Counted from the first letter of the stretch, positions 7,414 to 16,371 are shown. The stretch is 64,000 nucleotides of DNA from Chitinispirillaceae bacterium (GCA_016929595.1 JAFGIN010000001.1:1-64000); one strand, 5' to 3'. Notes: generated by a model not told the origin, from the sequence alone. Translations and numbers: made by a program.

Positions 7414-9003
7414 TTGCATAAGGTCACGTTATATGACACAACATTACGGGATGGGAATCAGGCCCTGGGTATAAGTCTGTCGTTGAATGATAAGCTGACA
7501 ATAACCGAAAAGATTGACGATTCGGGAATACACTATATCGAGGGTGGATGGCCGAATCCGACCAATGCAATTGATACGGAGTATTACAAAAAGGTCAGAT
7601 CGCTGAAACTAAAGGCGAAGATTGCTGCGTTTGGCAGTACGTGCCGGCCTGGCGTAGTGGCTTCTGAAGACCCATTTTTAAAAATGCTTGTGGAGACCGG
7701 GGCGCCGGTTGCGACAATATTTGGAAAAAGTTGGAATCTGCATGTTGAAAAGGTAATCAATACTACTCTTGATGAGAACCTGTCAATGATTAACAGTTCG
7801 GTCGAATTCCTTAAAAAGAACATGTCCGAAGTCATCTATGATGCAGAGCACTTTTTTGATGGATACAAAGCTGATCCGGATTATGCTGTAAAGACCCTTC
7901 ATGCAGCGCAGGATGGGGGAGCTGATTACATAATTTTATGTGATACCAATGGTGGTTTATTACCGGATGAGTTGCTCAGGATATTTCTTGATGTCAAAAA
8001 GAAAATTGGTGCTCCGCTGGGGATCCACATGCATAACGACAGCGGTTGCGCTGAAGCGTCATCGTGTCTGGCTGTTATGGAGGGAGCTGTGCAGGTTCAG
8101 GGGACAATTAATGGGCTTGGGGAACGGTGTGGAAACGCAAATCTCTGCACGATAATTCCAAATCTTCAGATAAAGCGCAACTTCAGACTAATTTCAGAAA
8201 ACCAGTTAGCGACGCTGACTTCGCTATCGGTTTTTATATCGGAAATATGCAATATTACTCCAAATATTCGTTTACCGTATGTAGGTGAGGCTGCATTTTC
8301 CCACAAAGCGGGAGCGCATGCCGATGGTGTCAGAAAGGTCAGGCACTCGTTTGAGCACATATTACCGGATCTTGTCGGGAACAAGCGTCATTTTGTTGTT
8401 TCAGATCAGGCTGGATCAAGCACTATACTGGAACGGTTAAGTTCACTCAATTTTTCTTTTGATAAAAAAGATCCCAGGGTAAAAAGCCTTCTGAACAAAG
8501 TTAAGGTAATGGAATCCGAAGGGTATCAGTTTGAGGCTGCTGATGCATCTTTTGAGTTGATTGCCCGTCAAATGCTCGAAGACCTTGAAGAGCCTTTTAC
8601 TGTTGCAGGGTACAGAGTGATGGAGGAGAAGCGTTCTGATGGACGTGGATTTTCTGAAGCTACGATAAAGGTATATGAAGGTGACACTTACGAGCATACC
8701 GCAGCTGAGGGCGATGGACCGGTAAATGCTCTTGATAATGCACTGCGCAAAGCGCTGAAAAAATTCTTTCCATCACTGCAGGCAGTGAAGCTTGATGATT
8801 TTAAGGTGCGCGTTCTTGATGGAAGTGATGGTACTGGTGCGAAAGTCCGTGTGCTTATAGAATCAACTGACGGAATCGATCGGTGGGGAACTGTAGGAGT
8901 CTCTTCGAATGTAATTGAGGCATCATGGATCGCTCTTATCGATAGCTTAAAATACAAATTAATGAAAGATAGTTTGAGGGGAAGGGTGAAGGGTGAAGGG
9001 TGA
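7414..9003 (+). CDS. cimA: (R)-citramalate synthase
   Basis: Condenses acetyl-CoA and pyruvate to citramalate, giving a threonine-independent route to 2-oxobutyrate and isoleucine. It has DTTLRDGNQALG near the N terminus, the metal site HMHNDSGC, GLGERCGNANL and a C-terminal LeuA-type regulatory domain. The chosen start is TTG 7414, because AAAGGA lies 7 bases upstream and the family starts close to LYDTTLRDG. An upstream in-frame TTG at 7384 lacks a good ribosome site. The last residues (RGRVKGEG) and the stop codon are written by a GAAGGGT heptamer array, so the C terminus has been remodelled by a microsatellite. The product should feed IlvBN, IlvC and IlvE. Confidence 0.93.
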   Translation: MHKVTLYDTTLRDGNQALGISLSLNDKLTITEKIDDSGIHYIEGGWPNPTNAIDTEYYKKVRSLKLKAKIAAFGSTCRPGVVASEDPFLKMLVETGAPVATIFGKSWNLHVEKVINTTLDENLSMINSSVEFLKKNMSEVIYDAEHFFDGYKADPDYAVKTLHAAQDGGADYIILCDTNGGLLPDELLRIFLDVKKKIGAPLGIHMHNDSGCAEASSCLAVMEGAVQVQGTINGLGERCGNANLCTIIPNLQIKRNFRLISENQLATLTSLSVFISEICNITPNIRLPYVGEAAFSHKAGAHADGVRKVRHSFEHILPDLVGNKRHFVVSDQAGSSTILERLSSLNFSFDKKDPRVKSLLNKVKVMESEGYQFEAADASFELIARQMLEDLEEPFTVAGYRVMEEKRSDGRGFSEATIKVYEGDTYEHTAAEGDGPVNALDNALRKALKKFFPSLQAVKLDDFKVRVLDGSDGTGAKVRVLIESTDGIDRWGTVGVSSNVIEASWIALIDSLKYKLMKDSLRGRVKGEG

Positions 9004-9020
9004 AAATGAGAATGAGAATG
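8981..9020. repeat. GAAGGGT heptamer array at cimA 3' end
   Basis: Three copies of GAAGGGT run into GAAAATG and AGAATG units. The array overlaps the last codons and the TGA of cimA and resembles the repeat at 1-140. The following gap to ilvE (9021-9251) also contains a small CCCC/GGGG hairpin near 9052-9063 and a CTGATAACTGATAAC duplication near 9215-9229. No gene is seen in it. Confidence 0.85.
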
Positions 9021-9251
9021 CAGCAGAGATAATTGAACTCGCTCTATAAATTCCCCGCAGGGGACTTGTAAGAAGAATGTCCATCTAAGAGAAATCAGGG
9101 TGGATGAAAATAAAGGAGAGTTATACGATTACCTATGCTGGTACTAGTTCAATTTCACACATTACACTTTAAAAGGAAGTGTTAAGGGTGAAGAAATTAC
9201 TATATACGGTTTACTGATAACTGATAACTTTAACATGTTCGGGATGGCGTT

Positions 9252-10271
9252 ATGGCTTTGCAGATCGATTGGAAGAATTTAGGTTTTAAATATATGCAGA
9301 CTGATAGTTATGTCAGGATAGATTATACAAAAGGGAAGTGGGGGCAGATACAGGTCTGTACCGACATCATGATGCAGTTACATGTTGCAGCAACCTGTCT
9401 TCATTACGGTCAGGCGTGTTTTGAAGGGATGAAGGCATTTTCTCAAGCGGATGGAAGTGTTGCTGTTTTTCGTCCCGATGAAAATGCATATAGAATGAAT
9501 GCTACAGCTCAGCGGTTAATGATGGTTGCTCCGCCTGCAGATCTTTTCAATGAAGCGGTTCGACAAGTGGTGAAAGAGAACAGAGAATGGGTGCCGCCTT
9601 ATGGTACAGGTGCAAGCCTTTATCTGCGCCCTTTACTTATTGGGTCAAGCCCGCATGTTGGTATCCATCCTTCTGAGGATTTTATTTTTTTACTTTTGTG
9701 TATGCCTGTGGGGCCGTACTACAAAGATGGTTTTTTTCCTGTCAGGGCACTTGTTCAGGAGAGGTATGACAGGGCTGCCCCGCATGGAGTTGGCAATGTA
9801 AAAGCTGCTGGCAATTATGCTTCCGCAATGCAAGGTGATTTCACTGGTAAAGATGAAGGTTTTCCGATAAGTTTGTACCTTGATTCTGCTTCACATAAGT
9901 ATGTTGATGAGTTTGGGACGTCAAATTTCTTTGCAATAACAAAGGATAACCGCTACGTGACACCTGCCTCTACTTCGATTCTTCCCTCAATAACAAACAA
10001 GAGTCTTCAGGTGGTTGCCGCTGATATGGGTATGATTGTAGAGTGCAGGCCGGTGCTCTTTGATGAAATAACTACATTTGCCGAGATTGGTGCCTGTGGA
10101 ACAGCGGCAGTCATAACTCCTGTCTATTCTATTACACGTGGAGATAAAGTGTATACATTCGGGAATGAATCGCAGGCTGGAGAGGTGCTCACAAAGCTGT
10201 TCAAAACTTTTCAGGGTATCCAGTATGGCGAGATGGAAGACCGGCATAACTGGTGTCATAAAATTTTGTAG
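9252..10271 (+). CDS. ilvE: branched-chain amino acid aminotransferase
   Basis: A pyridoxal-phosphate fold-type IV transaminase for the last step of Val, Leu and Ile synthesis, using glutamate as amino donor. The 339 residues match the eukaryote-like BCAT group II. The catalytic Lys is in GNVKAAGNY (~residue 184), YGQACFEGMKAF lies near residue 57 and EIGACGTAAVITPV near the C terminus. The start ATG 9252 has only a weak ribosome site. It follows cimA after ~250 bases of repeat-rich sequence and may have its own promoter there. It ends 12 bases before the next gene. Confidence 0.94.
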   Translation: MALQIDWKNLGFKYMQTDSYVRIDYTKGKWGQIQVCTDIMMQLHVAATCLHYGQACFEGMKAFSQADGSVAVFRPDENAYRMNATAQRLMMVAPPADLFNEAVRQVVKENREWVPPYGTGASLYLRPLLIGSSPHVGIHPSEDFIFLLLCMPVGPYYKDGFFPVRALVQERYDRAAPHGVGNVKAAGNYASAMQGDFTGKDEGFPISLYLDSASHKYVDEFGTSNFFAITKDNRYVTPASTSILPSITNKSLQVVAADMGMIVECRPVLFDEITTFAEIGACGTAAVITPVYSITRGDKVYTFGNESQAGEVLTKLFKTFQGIQYGEMEDRHNWCHKIL

Positions 10272-10283
10272 TAGCGGTTAACC

Positions 10284-11036
10284 ATGAGAATGTTTAAGAA
10301 TCTGTTTATCCCGGTAGTTCTGGTGATTATTGTCTGGTTTTCGGGTTCTTTTGCAGATCCCGCAGTTGAAACTATTCACAGAGTTGAGAATTTCGGGGTT
10401 AACATTTTTATTCTTGAAACGAAAAGTGCACTCTATCTGATTGATGCAGGGTATCCGCAATTTCAGGAAAAAATAATTAAAAAAATAAAGTCACTGAACA
10501 AGCTGCTTCGTTTGATCCTCCTTACTCATGCACATTATGATCATTTTGGAAATGTGTTGCCCCTGAAGAATTTTTCTGGTGCTAAGGTCGCGATTCATCA
10601 GGCGGATTCTCAGGCGTTGTGTGATGGATTCACCGATCTTACCAATGTAAGAGGGTTCGGTCATGTGGGCAGAGGTATACTACCCTTAGCGGAAAAGGTA
10701 TTAAAGCCACAGGTTTGCGCTCCGGATCTGATTCTGCACGATAATGACACACTTGATGAGTATGGAATCAGAATCAGGGTTGTTCATACTCCCGGGCATA
10801 CCCGTGGGTCCTGCACGTTTATTCTTCAGGACAGTATTGCATTTGTCGGGGATCTCTTCGTTACCTATCCGGATTTCTGCAAGCAGCATTTTTATGCAAA
10901 CTCGTGGGAACAGATCGATTCGAGTTCGGTAAAATTGTTGAGGTATTCATTTGTGCTGGCGTACGCAGGGCATCGCGGAATAACGGCGGATCGTCAGTTA
11001 ATTGAAAAACTGGTAAACTTTCGACCACCGCATTGA
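10284..11036 (+). CDS. exported metallo-beta-lactamase-fold hydrolase
   Basis: A 250-residue protein with an N-terminal hydrophobic signal segment (~residues 5-24), so it is probably periplasmic. The metal ligands are clear: THAHYDH (~81-87), HTPGHTRGS (~168-176) and GDLF (~189). These give a dinuclear zinc site of the metallo-beta-lactamase superfamily. The final AGHRG (near residue 230) supplies the last His. The substrate is not determined by the sequence. Antibiotic hydrolysis is possible but unproven, and many relatives are thioesterase or phosphodiesterase-type enzymes. It starts 12 bases after ilvE and may be co-transcribed with it. It converges with plsC. Confidence 0.85.
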   Translation: MRMFKNLFIPVVLVIIVWFSGSFADPAVETIHRVENFGVNIFILETKSALYLIDAGYPQFQEKIIKKIKSLNKLLRLILLTHAHYDHFGNVLPLKNFSGAKVAIHQADSQALCDGFTDLTNVRGFGHVGRGILPLAEKVLKPQVCAPDLILHDNDTLDEYGIRIRVVHTPGHTRGSCTFILQDSIAFVGDLFVTYPDFCKQHFYANSWEQIDSSSVKLLRYSFVLAYAGHRGITADRQLIEKLVNFRPPH

Positions 11037-11041
11037 GATGA

Positions 11042-12247
11042 TCAGTAGTATCCCTGCTCTTCACATTTCTGGAAATTGTTAAGATATCTGAAATAGTATA
11101 CCCATTTCATAGCGCTGTGTCCATTGAATGTAAAACGGTAGGAACTTTTATCGTCACGAAATTCAAAGGTATCTTTTTTCTGTATTACATATTCCCTGAT
11201 CACCGCATTATCCCAAACACTTTTTTCTGAGGAAGTCGAAAAACGGAGATTATTTCTGGTCAGTTCAAGTATTCCGGTAGTTTGGGGTTGAAAAACTTTT
11301 TCCTCATTTTCAATCCACAAGGTTGCTGTATCGTTTTTTGTCAAATGTTCGGTGTTGCTGTTGATTTTATTGATTACTTCCTGTTTGTGCATCTGGGACC
11401 AGTCCCACAGATCAACAATTTCTGTCTGAGTAGATCCACTGACAGCAGACAGTCTGCAGTGCCCGTCAATTTTCCAGGAACTGCCGCAATGGCTGCAGGT
11501 GATTACGTCGTGTGACATGTTCAGCGTGTCTTCTCTTTTGCAGTTGATACAGATCCAGGTAAACAGTTCAAGCCCTTCAGCCAGATCTTTTCCTGAAAAG
11601 GGGACGTTTTGGTTAACAGGATCCTTGATATCATTGCAGGTAATATAGTCTTTAAGTTTGTCAAAAATATCATCTGAAGACATCGTTGCAATCTGTTGAG
11701 CGGGGACTGTTTTAAGAGTGATCAGGATACGGCCCTTACGGATTGTTTTTGCCCACCATGGTCTGGAGAGAAAATTTCCCTGGAATTTTATCATTACAAG
11801 CGGGCACTGAACTTTCTTTACAATTTTCTCCAATCCTTTAAACAGTGGTTGTGTTTGTCCGTCCCATGTAGTCTGTCCCTCAGGAAAGATAAAGACAGGA
11901 AAGCCATTATTGAGGGTTGATAGAGCGGCTTTCATTGCTTTAAAATCTGATGCACCTTTCTTTTTTGGAATGGCTCCGATATTTCTAAGATACCATGAGG
12001 AGACTGATTTGCCTCTGAATCCGTCATCATTCACCATGTAAGCAAGAGGAGTGTTACTGTAGACACCGACAAGCCAGGGGTCAAAGAATGTTCCATGATT
12101 GGCAACAGCTAAAAATGGGGGTTTCGGGAATCGTTCAGATTGGGGGGTTAGTTTAAAATTGTAGTTTCTTCTGACTAAAAAATGAACGAACGGTCTTGAC
12201 ATTATCTGCCAGAAAATCTGCCGTGATATTTTATTAAGTAAATTCAT
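11042..12247 (-). CDS. PlsC-type acyltransferase with zinc ribbon
   Basis: The N-terminal half is a lysophosphatidic-acid acyltransferase domain with the HX4D motif NHGTFFD (~residues 50-56) and the glycerolipid-binding FPEGQTTWDG (~121-130). It probably acylates lysophospholipid or a related acceptor at the membrane. Unusually, a CxxC...CxxC zinc ribbon (CINCKRE and CSHCGSSW, ~residues 232-258) follows, then ~140 further residues including a PH-like beta-rich stretch. The 401 residues are far longer than the usual ~240. The start ATG 12247 follows AAAGG. The gene stands alone on the minus strand. The acyltransferase call is firm; the role of the added C-terminal part is unknown. Confidence 0.85.
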   Translation of the reverse strand: MNLLNKISRQIFWQIMSRPFVHFLVRRNYNFKLTPQSERFPKPPFLAVANHGTFFDPWLVGVYSNTPLAYMVNDDGFRGKSVSSWYLRNIGAIPKKKGASDFKAMKAALSTLNNGFPVFIFPEGQTTWDGQTQPLFKGLEKIVKKVQCPLVMIKFQGNFLSRPWWAKTIRKGRILITLKTVPAQQIATMSSDDIFDKLKDYITCNDIKDPVNQNVPFSGKDLAEGLELFTWICINCKREDTLNMSHDVITCSHCGSSWKIDGHCRLSAVSGSTQTEIVDLWDWSQMHKQEVINKINSNTEHLTKNDTATLWIENEEKVFQPQTTGILELTRNNLRFSTSSEKSVWDNAVIREYVIQKKDTFEFRDDKSSYRFTFNGHSAMKWVYYFRYLNNFQKCEEQGYY

Positions 12248-12634
12248 TGTTCAGCCTTTCAGAAAAAACGATCAACCAGATAGCGTTGCACGGATTCAGG
12301 TTAAAAAGAAACACTCTGTCTGTTTTGAGCAGAATGGTTCTCAATCTGCAGTAAAATATAACGCAGGAACAGATCAAGTATTTACTGCATCAATTTTAGA
12401 CATCATAAACGGTGTTCTGGTTGTATATTGTCTATAATACGCCTGAACAACGGTTACGCGTTGAAAAATACAAAAAAGATCGATACAACACTTTAAAAAA
12501 ATCGGAACTGAAAAAAATGTTTTTACTGTTGCGTTGAAAGCGGTGTATAATCCAGAAAAACGAGTCAATCTACTACGGTTTTCTGGAAATTATAAACCGG
12601 GAATTACTATTCACGCAGAAAAGAGAACACAAAG
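12248..12634. other. intergenic region between divergent genes
   Basis: A 387-base spacer between the plsC-like gene and the cNMP-binding gene, so it should hold both promoters. It is AT-rich. No convincing sigma-70 hexamer pair, palindrome or ORF stood out. Confidence 0.5.
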
Positions 12635-13171
12635 ATGGGTGACAATGCATTTTCATTCAACGAAATGGCTCCGATTCTGAAAAATGTGACTGTTTTTTCG
12701 GGATTTGACGAAGCGAATATCCGGATGGTCTGTGATCGATGTGAGGTTTTAAGCTTTGAGCCAGGTACAATAATAATTGAAGAGAACTCGCCAGCTACTG
12801 AAATTTTCGTAATATTGAGAGGAACGGTGTCGATTGTACTGGGGCTCAGGAACGAGCCGTTTGAACTTATGCGATTTGGCAGCGGCAACTGTCTTGGTGA
12901 AGCATCTGTGATTGGAATCCAGAAACATAGTGCCTCTGCAGTTGCTGTTGAGGAATCAATGCTACTTGTTTTAAGCAGGACTGTACTGATGGAGATTTTT
13001 GAAACTGACAAAACATTGTTTTCACTTTTAATTCTGAACATAGCACGCGAGTTGGCACGCAGGTTATCTCAAAGCAATGAATTGATATTCAAATATCGTA
13101 TGGGTACATTGGGGCTGGATGGCTTTGATATTGATAAGATTTGCAGGAACATTACACCTGATATTAAATAG
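12635..13171 (+). CDS. cyclic nucleotide-binding domain protein
   Basis: 178 residues. Residues ~10-130 form a cNMP-binding jelly roll: LSFEPGTIIIEENSPATEIF, then a phosphate-binding-cassette-like stretch FGSGNCLGEASVIG, then a C-helix. A helical tail follows (~135-178). There is no helix-turn-helix, so it is not a CRP/FNR activator, and no catalytic domain is present. It is likely a stand-alone sensor or adaptor module. It is the first of a loose + strand group with spoVG and the ribosomal genes. The start ATG 12635 has a modest AAAAGAG upstream. Confidence 0.8.
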   Translation: MGDNAFSFNEMAPILKNVTVFSGFDEANIRMVCDRCEVLSFEPGTIIIEENSPATEIFVILRGTVSIVLGLRNEPFELMRFGSGNCLGEASVIGIQKHSASAVAVEESMLLVLSRTVLMEIFETDKTLFSLLILNIARELARRLSQSNELIFKYRMGTLGLDGFDIDKICRNITPDIK

Positions 13172-13310
13172 AGTGCCTGCAAAGATGATCATTCTGGATT
13201 AAAATTACGGAATGTTTTACAAATCATGGAAAATCAGAGGATGTGTGGATATATTATATAGAAGTTGATTTCAAGGAATGTCATCATACACATTTTTCCG
13301 GAGGAACACC

Positions 13311-13625
13311 TTGGATATTACTGAGGTTAGGGTTACCCTAAAAAATGAGGAGCGCTTAAAGGCTTTTGTGACAATTACATTAGACGATTGTTTTGTTGTG
13401 AGGGGGTTGCGGGTTATCAGTGGGAGCAATGGCTTTTTCGTCTCCATGCCGAGCAGGAGGACTCCCAAGGGAACATTTCAGGATATTGCCCACCCGATTA
13501 ATAATGAAATGCGCAAGAAAATCGAAACGATCGTTCTTGATGCATTTGAAGCGGAATTAAACCATTGTGACAACGAGCTTTCGATGGTATCTGCCAGTGG
13601 TGAAGAATTCACTGAGGAGTGTTGA
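13311..13625 (+). CDS. spoVG: SpoVG family RNA/DNA-binding regulator
   Basis: A small nucleic-acid-binding protein. SpoVG homologues act in septation and virulence control in Firmicutes and bind DNA or RNA in other phyla. Diagnostic stretches are ITEVRVTL at the N terminus, LDDCFVVRGLRVI, GFFVSMPSRRTPKG and DIAHPINNEMRKKI. The start is taken as TTG 13311, behind GGAGG at 13300-13304. An ATG at 13278 would add 11 residues with no ribosome site, and the family starts at this IT motif. The Cys-containing acidic tail is not conserved. The stop codon sits inside the following terminator hairpin. Confidence 0.93.
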   Translation: MDITEVRVTLKNEERLKAFVTITLDDCFVVRGLRVISGSNGFFVSMPSRRTPKGTFQDIAHPINNEMRKKIETIVLDAFEAELNHCDNELSMVSASGEEFTEEC

Positions 13626-13640
13626 GGACTCCTTATTTTT
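13615..13640 (+). terminator. rho-independent terminator after spoVG
   Basis: AGGAGT (13615-13620) pairs with ACTCCT (13628-13633) around a 7-base loop and is followed by TATTTTTT. The spoVG stop codon is in the loop. Confidence 0.75.
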
Positions 13641-13729
13641 TAAAAAATGTTTTCCTGAATTTATTATTCCACAAAAAAAACTTTTTTATCGGAAAATCCT
13701 GATATATATTCAACGATTGCCGATTCTAC

Positions 13730-13801
13730 TGGGGCGTCGACAAGTGGCAAGTCTCGAGGTTTTGGTCCTCGCATTCGGAGGTTCGAATCCTTCCGCCCCA
13801 G
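13730..13801 (+). tRNA. tRNA-Gln (anticodon TTG)
   Basis: A full cloverleaf. The acceptor stem is TGGGGCG with CGCCCCA (13794-13800). The anticodon stem CGAGG/CCTCG encloses the loop TTTTGGT, giving anticodon TTG. The T arm is GGAGG-TTCGAAT-CCTTC. The U1-A72 type acceptor start and discriminator G are typical of tRNA-Gln. CCA is not encoded. It lies just upstream of rplY. Confidence 0.96.
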
Positions 13802-13872
13802 CTAATTTTTTTGTTGATATAGTTCTACACTTTTGGATGAATCCGGGGAACTAATCCGGGGAGGATCTTACT

Positions 13873-14541
13873 TTGGAAATTATTAAACTGACATCACGGC
13901 AGCGCTCGGGAACTGGCAAATCCTATACTCGTAAAGCTCGTGTTCAGGGATGGGTACCAGCAGTATACTATGGGCACAACAGAGATTCTGTCCATATTGA
14001 AATTAATGCACGAGAGTTTGCTACTCTTGTCAGACAGAGAAAAACAACTCATCTGGTTGATCTCGGATTGGGACAGTCTCAGGATGATTCTATTGCTGTT
14101 ATTAAAGATATTCAGCGGCATGTTCTCAAAAAAGAGTCCTTCATTCACGTCGATTTTCAGCATGTTGCTATGACTGAAAAAGTTACTGTACGTGTGCCTC
14201 TGGAACTTGCAGGAATTCCTGTCGGAGTAAAGGAAAATCATGGTATTCTTGATCATCCGGTCAAAACTGTTTCAATCGAATGTCTTCCAATGGACATTCC
14301 CGAGAAAATTACCGTTGATGTAAGCGCCCTTAATATTGGTAATTCAATTCATGTGCGTGATGTTGTTGTTCCAAATGTAATATTCAAGGAGTACCCGGAA
14401 GAAGTGCTGGCGACTGTTACTCATCCAATTCGTGAAGCTGCAACTGAAGGTGCGGCTGAGGGTGGTGAAGCGGCAGCGGCAGCTCCTGCGAAGGGGGCAC
14501 CAGCAGCTAAAGCTGTAGCGCCTGCCAAGGGTAAAAAATAA
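13873..14541 (+). CDS. rplY: 50S ribosomal protein L25/Ctc
   Basis: Binds 5S rRNA in the central protuberance. The 222 residues are the long TL5/Ctc form: an N-terminal L25 domain (~1-95) plus a C-terminal beta domain (~100-185) starting near VTVRVPLELAGIPVGVKE. The tail is a low-complexity Ala/Pro/Lys/Gly stretch (~190-222). The start is TTG 13873 behind GGGGAGGA. It heads a translation cluster with pth, rpsF, rpsR and rplI, and the adjacent pth is a common partner. Confidence 0.95.
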   Translation: MEIIKLTSRQRSGTGKSYTRKARVQGWVPAVYYGHNRDSVHIEINAREFATLVRQRKTTHLVDLGLGQSQDDSIAVIKDIQRHVLKKESFIHVDFQHVAMTEKVTVRVPLELAGIPVGVKENHGILDHPVKTVSIECLPMDIPEKITVDVSALNIGNSIHVRDVVVPNVIFKEYPEEVLATVTHPIREAATEGAAEGGEAAAAAPAKGAPAAKAVAPAKGKK

Positions 14542-14557
14542 CTGCTAAAGTAAATTG

Positions 14558-15169
14558 ATGGGTTTTTTAACCTTTGTAAAAAAAATATTCTCCCGGACAA
14601 CACAGCCGGAAACGGTGAAATGGCTCATTGTCGGACTGGGTAATCCGGGAGAAAAGTATCGGGCAACAAGACATAACATTGGTTTTCGGGCTGCTGACAA
14701 GTTCAGCAGATCTTTCGAAAATCCGTTAATGTTTCAAGCGTGCGAAGCTGATTGTACATTTTCTGCAGATGATTCAATTCTGGTGGCAAAGCCAGCTACC
14801 TACATGAATCGTTCGGGAGATGCAGTACGGGGATTGATGGATAAGTTTAAGGTCCCTGTTTCATCGGTTATTGTAGTTGTTGATGATTTCAATATCGCTT
14901 GTGGAACAATCAGAGTCAGGCGTAGTGGGTCGCATGGCGGACACAACGGTTTAAAATCGATATCTTCTCAGATTGGTGATAAATACCCGAGAATCAGGGT
15001 CGGTATAGGACCACTTCCGCCAGGCACTGACATTATCGATTTTGTGCTTGGTTCATTTTCTGCAGCTGAGGAAACAGTACTTGAAGATGTTTTACCAAAG
15101 GCTGCTTCGGCGATGAAGATGCTTACAACAGACAGTGTAGATACTGTCATGAATAGATATAACAAATAA
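14558..15169 (+). CDS. pth: peptidyl-tRNA hydrolase
   Basis: Releases peptides from prematurely dropped peptidyl-tRNA. The core shows LIVGLGNPGEKYRATRHNIG (Asn and catalytic His ~residues 32-42), KPATYMNRSG, DDFNI and GGHNGLKSI. It is preceded by a 15-20 residue positively charged N-terminal extension compared with E. coli Pth. ATG 14558 is used. TTG 14555 directly before it and an internal GTG near 14615 are alternatives, and none has a strong ribosome site. It follows rplY by 16 bases. Confidence 0.94.
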   Translation: MGFLTFVKKIFSRTTQPETVKWLIVGLGNPGEKYRATRHNIGFRAADKFSRSFENPLMFQACEADCTFSADDSILVAKPATYMNRSGDAVRGLMDKFKVPVSSVIVVVDDFNIACGTIRVRRSGSHGGHNGLKSISSQIGDKYPRIRVGIGPLPPGTDIIDFVLGSFSAAEETVLEDVLPKAASAMKMLTTDSVDTVMNRYNK

Positions 15170-15219
15170 ATCCTGCACTGGATCCGGCAGTCTGGTGCCC
15201 TTGACCGTAGGAGGACAAT

Positions 15220-15600
15220 GTGAAAAGGCCGTATGAAACAGTAGTTTTGTTTGATGGCACACTTCCTGATGAAGTTGTTCAGAAGGAACAGAAGGCTATC
15301 GAAGATGTTATCAGTCAAAGCGCAACTCTTGAAAGAATTGATTCCTGGGGAAAGAGGCAACTTGCCTACAGCATAAAAAAGAAAAGAACCGGAGTGTATG
15401 TCGTTTTCAACTATGAAGGCGAAGGTAATGTTGTACTTGCACTTGAAAAACATTTTAAATTAAACGAAAGTGTGCTTCGACATCTGACATGCGTTAGAAA
15501 TGTCAAAAATGATATAGCACGTGCAGCTGTTGCCAATCGTAAGGAACGCCCTGTAATTGATACCGACGGTGATGACGACGATATGAGAAATAGGGATTAA
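15220..15600 (+). CDS. rpsF: 30S ribosomal protein S6
   Basis: S6 binds S18 on the platform of the small subunit. 126 residues with the typical [11 protein letters not shown] start, [21 protein letters not shown] and an acidic tail (DGDDDD). The start is GTG 15220, with GTAGGAGGAC just upstream. It is followed by rpsR and rplI in the usual order, but no ssb gene lies between rpsF and rpsR. Confidence 0.97.
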   Translation: MKRPYETVVLFDGTLPDEVVQKEQKAIEDVISQSATLERIDSWGKRQLAYSIKKKRTGVYVVFNYEGEGNVVLALEKHFKLNESVLRHLTCVRNVKNDIARAAVANRKERPVIDTDGDDDDMRNRD

Positions 15601-15637
15601 CAAGGGTGAACACACTGGTTTAAGGAGAAATCAATTT

Positions 15638-15868
15638 ATGAATGCACTAAGAAGAAGAACAAAAAAAGTTTGCTGGTTTGAACAGAACGCTGTGGAACCA
15701 GACTATAAAGATATCAGGATTATCGGTCGATACGTGACTGAACGCGGAAAGATAGTTCCACGCAGACTTTCCGGTGTTACCGCAAAGAATCAGAGGAAAC
15801 TGGCCGTTGCAATTAAACGTGCCAGGCACCTGGCTTTATTGCCATTTGTTGCAGAAAATATTCGATAA
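15638..15868 (+). CDS. rpsR: 30S ribosomal protein S18
   Basis: 76 residues, basic. It contains [20 protein letters not shown] and [20 protein letters not shown], which are typical for S18, and it pairs with S6 on the 30S platform. The start ATG 15638 follows AAGGAG. It lies between rpsF and rplI, as in most bacteria. Confidence 0.97.
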   Translation: MNALRRRTKKVCWFEQNAVEPDYKDIRIIGRYVTERGKIVPRRLSGVTAKNQRKLAVAIKRARHLALLPFVAENIR

Positions 15869-15898
15869 CTAAACGACTATCATATAGGAGTCTTTGTA

Positions 15899-16345
15899 AT
15901 GGAAGTGGTTTTAATAAAAGATTATGAAGGTTTGGGTAAATCCATGGATGTCGTTCCTGTTAAAGATGGATATGCTCGCAACTTTCTTTTACCGCAGGGC
16001 ATAGCTGTTCCTGCAACTGAAGGAAATAGAAAAAAGGTTGCTGAGGCAAAGCGGCTTGCTGAGAAGCGTGAAGTTGTTAAGCAGGGTGGAGCAAAGGATC
16101 TGGCGGTTAAAATTGAACAGACACCGTGTACGATTCCAGTCAAAGTTGGCGAGGAAGATAAAATATACGGCTCTGTTTCTGCTCAGGAAATTGCTGAATT
16201 CCTTAAAAAAGAAGGTTTTGATGTGGAGAAACGTCACGTCGATCTTGCCGAGCCGATCAAGCAGCTTGGAGTCTATACTGTGAAGATTAATCTTTATAAA
16301 AATGTAAGTGCTAATCTTAAGGTATGGGTAGTAAAAGAAGAATAA
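15899..16345 (+). CDS. rplI: 50S ribosomal protein L9
   Basis: 148 residues. The N-terminal domain has MEVVLIKDYEGLGK and VKDGYARNFLLPQGIA, followed by the long connecting helix (~45-75) and the C-terminal domain. It bridges to a neighbouring ribosome and helps maintain reading frame. The start ATG 15899 follows AGGAG. It ends the ribosomal cluster, and a terminator follows before dapA. Confidence 0.97.
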   Translation: MEVVLIKDYEGLGKSMDVVPVKDGYARNFLLPQGIAVPATEGNRKKVAEAKRLAEKREVVKQGGAKDLAVKIEQTPCTIPVKVGEEDKIYGSVSAQEIAEFLKKEGFDVEKRHVDLAEPIKQLGVYTVKINLYKNVSANLKVWVVKEE

Positions 16346-16371
16346 GACCGGATCTGTAACTTTTTGAGCTT

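Noticed and set aside
10284-11036. Antibiotic-resistance beta-lactamase
   Set aside because: The metal-binding motifs only prove the superfamily fold. No class-specific residues for a true beta-lactamase could be confirmed, so the substrate is left open.
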